From positions 1 to 64,000 of the forward strand of contig PYIU01000008.1 in the NCBI GenBank assembly GCA_003415625.1: a stretch of 64,000 nt of DNA. Direction: 5' to 3'. A program made the position numbers and the translations under genes. The DNA is from Aquanectria penicillioides (Eukaryota > Ascomycota > Sordariomycetes > Hypocreales > Nectriaceae). The notes beneath the pieces were generated by a model, which was given only the letters and a program-made list of their open reading frames with translations, did not search any database and was not told the DNA's origin. Below are positions 63,331-64,000 of this stretch, one piece after another; the first letter of the stretch is position 1, and each line of letters opens with the position of its first letter.

Positions 63331-63371
63331 TAAAATGACGAGCTCGGATCTGGTTATCAAGCGCGCCAAGC

Positions 63372-64000
63372 TTGGATTATGCAAATTGTCTTCGGCTCCG
63401 TTATGAGGGAAGTCATAATTATAAAGACCTGGCCAAAGCAATACAGCTGCTTATGGTATCGAAAGAGACTGCCTCCGCAAATCCTGGTCTTCCCAGCGCT
63501 AAGATACTTGCGAATCTAACAACGGTATTGAACCTTCGGTACGAAGCGTTCGGCGCTGGGCCAGATCTTCTCGATACTATCCGTTTTAGCTTGGAAGCCT
63601 TTGAGCTCTCAAAGGATGAACCAGACGGCTCGTACCCGGTGATCCTTGGCAATGTCGCTGCTTTTTTGCACTCGTACTATCAAGCCGAGCCGACTGAGGA
63701 GAACCTAGTTAATGCCATGGACATTGTCAGAGATGTGGTAAAGACCCTTGAGCATAACCCTTCTCAACGGGCTTACTTCATATATAGTCTGGCAAGCATG
63801 CTAGAGGACGAATCAAGGTTGCCTTAAGATAATGCATCCACTGAGGACCGCATCGAGGCCCTTGATGAAGGAATTACACTAATGGATGCGTCATCTGAGA
63901 TAGGACACGCCGACAAGGCGTTGGCAGCAAAAACACTAAACCTCTCGAGCCGACTCATCAAACTGAGTTATGAACTAGCGGGCTGTAAATACGATGAGGA
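63372..64000 (+). pseudogene. TPR-repeat protein gene fragment with in-frame stop, runs off the window
   Basis: One frame reads from 63372 through the window end with a single TAA at 63825-63827. Before the stop, about 150 residues show repeats of about 45-50 residues of the pattern [L/A]-N-x-L-x-x-R-Y-E, then DL-x-x-A/TI: LDYANCLRLRYEG at 1-13 and ILANLTTVLNLRYEA at about 45-59, with a weaker third (ILGNVAAFLHSYYQA). This is typical of fungal TPR arrays found in CHAT or NB-ARC signalling proteins, and the larger context is inferred. After the stop the same frame continues with helix-forming sequence (DRIEALDEGITLMDA). TAA could come from CAA by one C-to-T change. No ATG or signal begins the frame: TGA precedes it at 63336, so the 5' end is either lost or in an upstream exon. 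Confidence 0.65.

Noticed and set aside
59337..63652. Many secondary open frames on both strands over the vWA gene and TPR region, including 281 codons at 60069-60914 and 149 codons at 61652-62101
   Set aside because: They overlap the well-supported minus-strand CDS, or the TPR frame, and have no domains. They reflect codon structure of the real genes.

Overview
The window is the end of a filamentous ascomycete (Pezizomycotina) chromosome, read from the telomere inward. The evidence is six AACCCT telomere units at base 1, about 59 kb of extremely AT-rich sequence full of TpA (the footprint of repeat-induced point mutation, RIP), fungal retrotransposon families (Ty1/copia, Ty3/gypsy, Tad1-type LINE), and a short 54-nt intron with a TACTAAT-type branch site in the one intact gene. 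I cannot name the species.

Layout. 1-785: telomere, a 14-bp minisatellite, a CT-rich tract with four copies of a 53-bp module, and an 86-bp tandem pair. 783-59230: a nest of retrotransposons with no intact gene. It can be unpacked from terminal repeats and target-site duplications (TSDs). The outermost layer is an inverted LTR fragment of family D (59058-59230). In it sits a minus-strand LINE (LINE3: 58955-59057 plus 25888-29025). LINE3 is split by a family D element (D2, 29026-58954, TSD GTAAT). D2 in turn holds a SINE (30469-31054, 14-bp TSD), a 10.2-kb gypsy element (C, 32418-42617) and a 12.4-kb gypsy-like element (A, 45146-57558, TSD CTAT). LINE3 is also broken at 25887 by a second copy of the A family (B). 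Copy B holds a degraded copia pol, a full-length LINE (LINE1, 9713-16318, 16-bp TSD), a 5'-truncated LINE (LINE2, 17230-21056, 15-bp TSD) and another family D copy (D1), which itself carries a copia element (E, 1437-6942, TSD ATTAT). The telomere cuts off the left ends of these outer layers.

59231-64000: base composition returns to normal. One apparently intact two-exon minus-strand gene (59303-62341, 994 aa) encodes a secreted, probably GPI-anchored protein. It has a HET-C/phospholipase-C-like zinc motif (HxxxDxxxH), a von Willebrand A domain with a complete MIDAS, and a Ser/Thr-rich stalk. It is followed by about 0.9 kb without a convincing gene and then a plus-strand TPR-repeat gene fragment with one in-frame TAA. 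The fragment runs off the window.

None of the retroelements is coding-competent. In all five reverse-transcriptase lineages that I could read, the catalytic Asp-Asp is now Asn-Asn, as G-to-A RIP would produce. LINE1 is clearly the least mutated element, and could be the youngest. Boundaries given by terminal repeats and TSDs are exact to a base or two. Boundaries of degraded coding regions and of shared segments are approximate, because they come from reading by eye.
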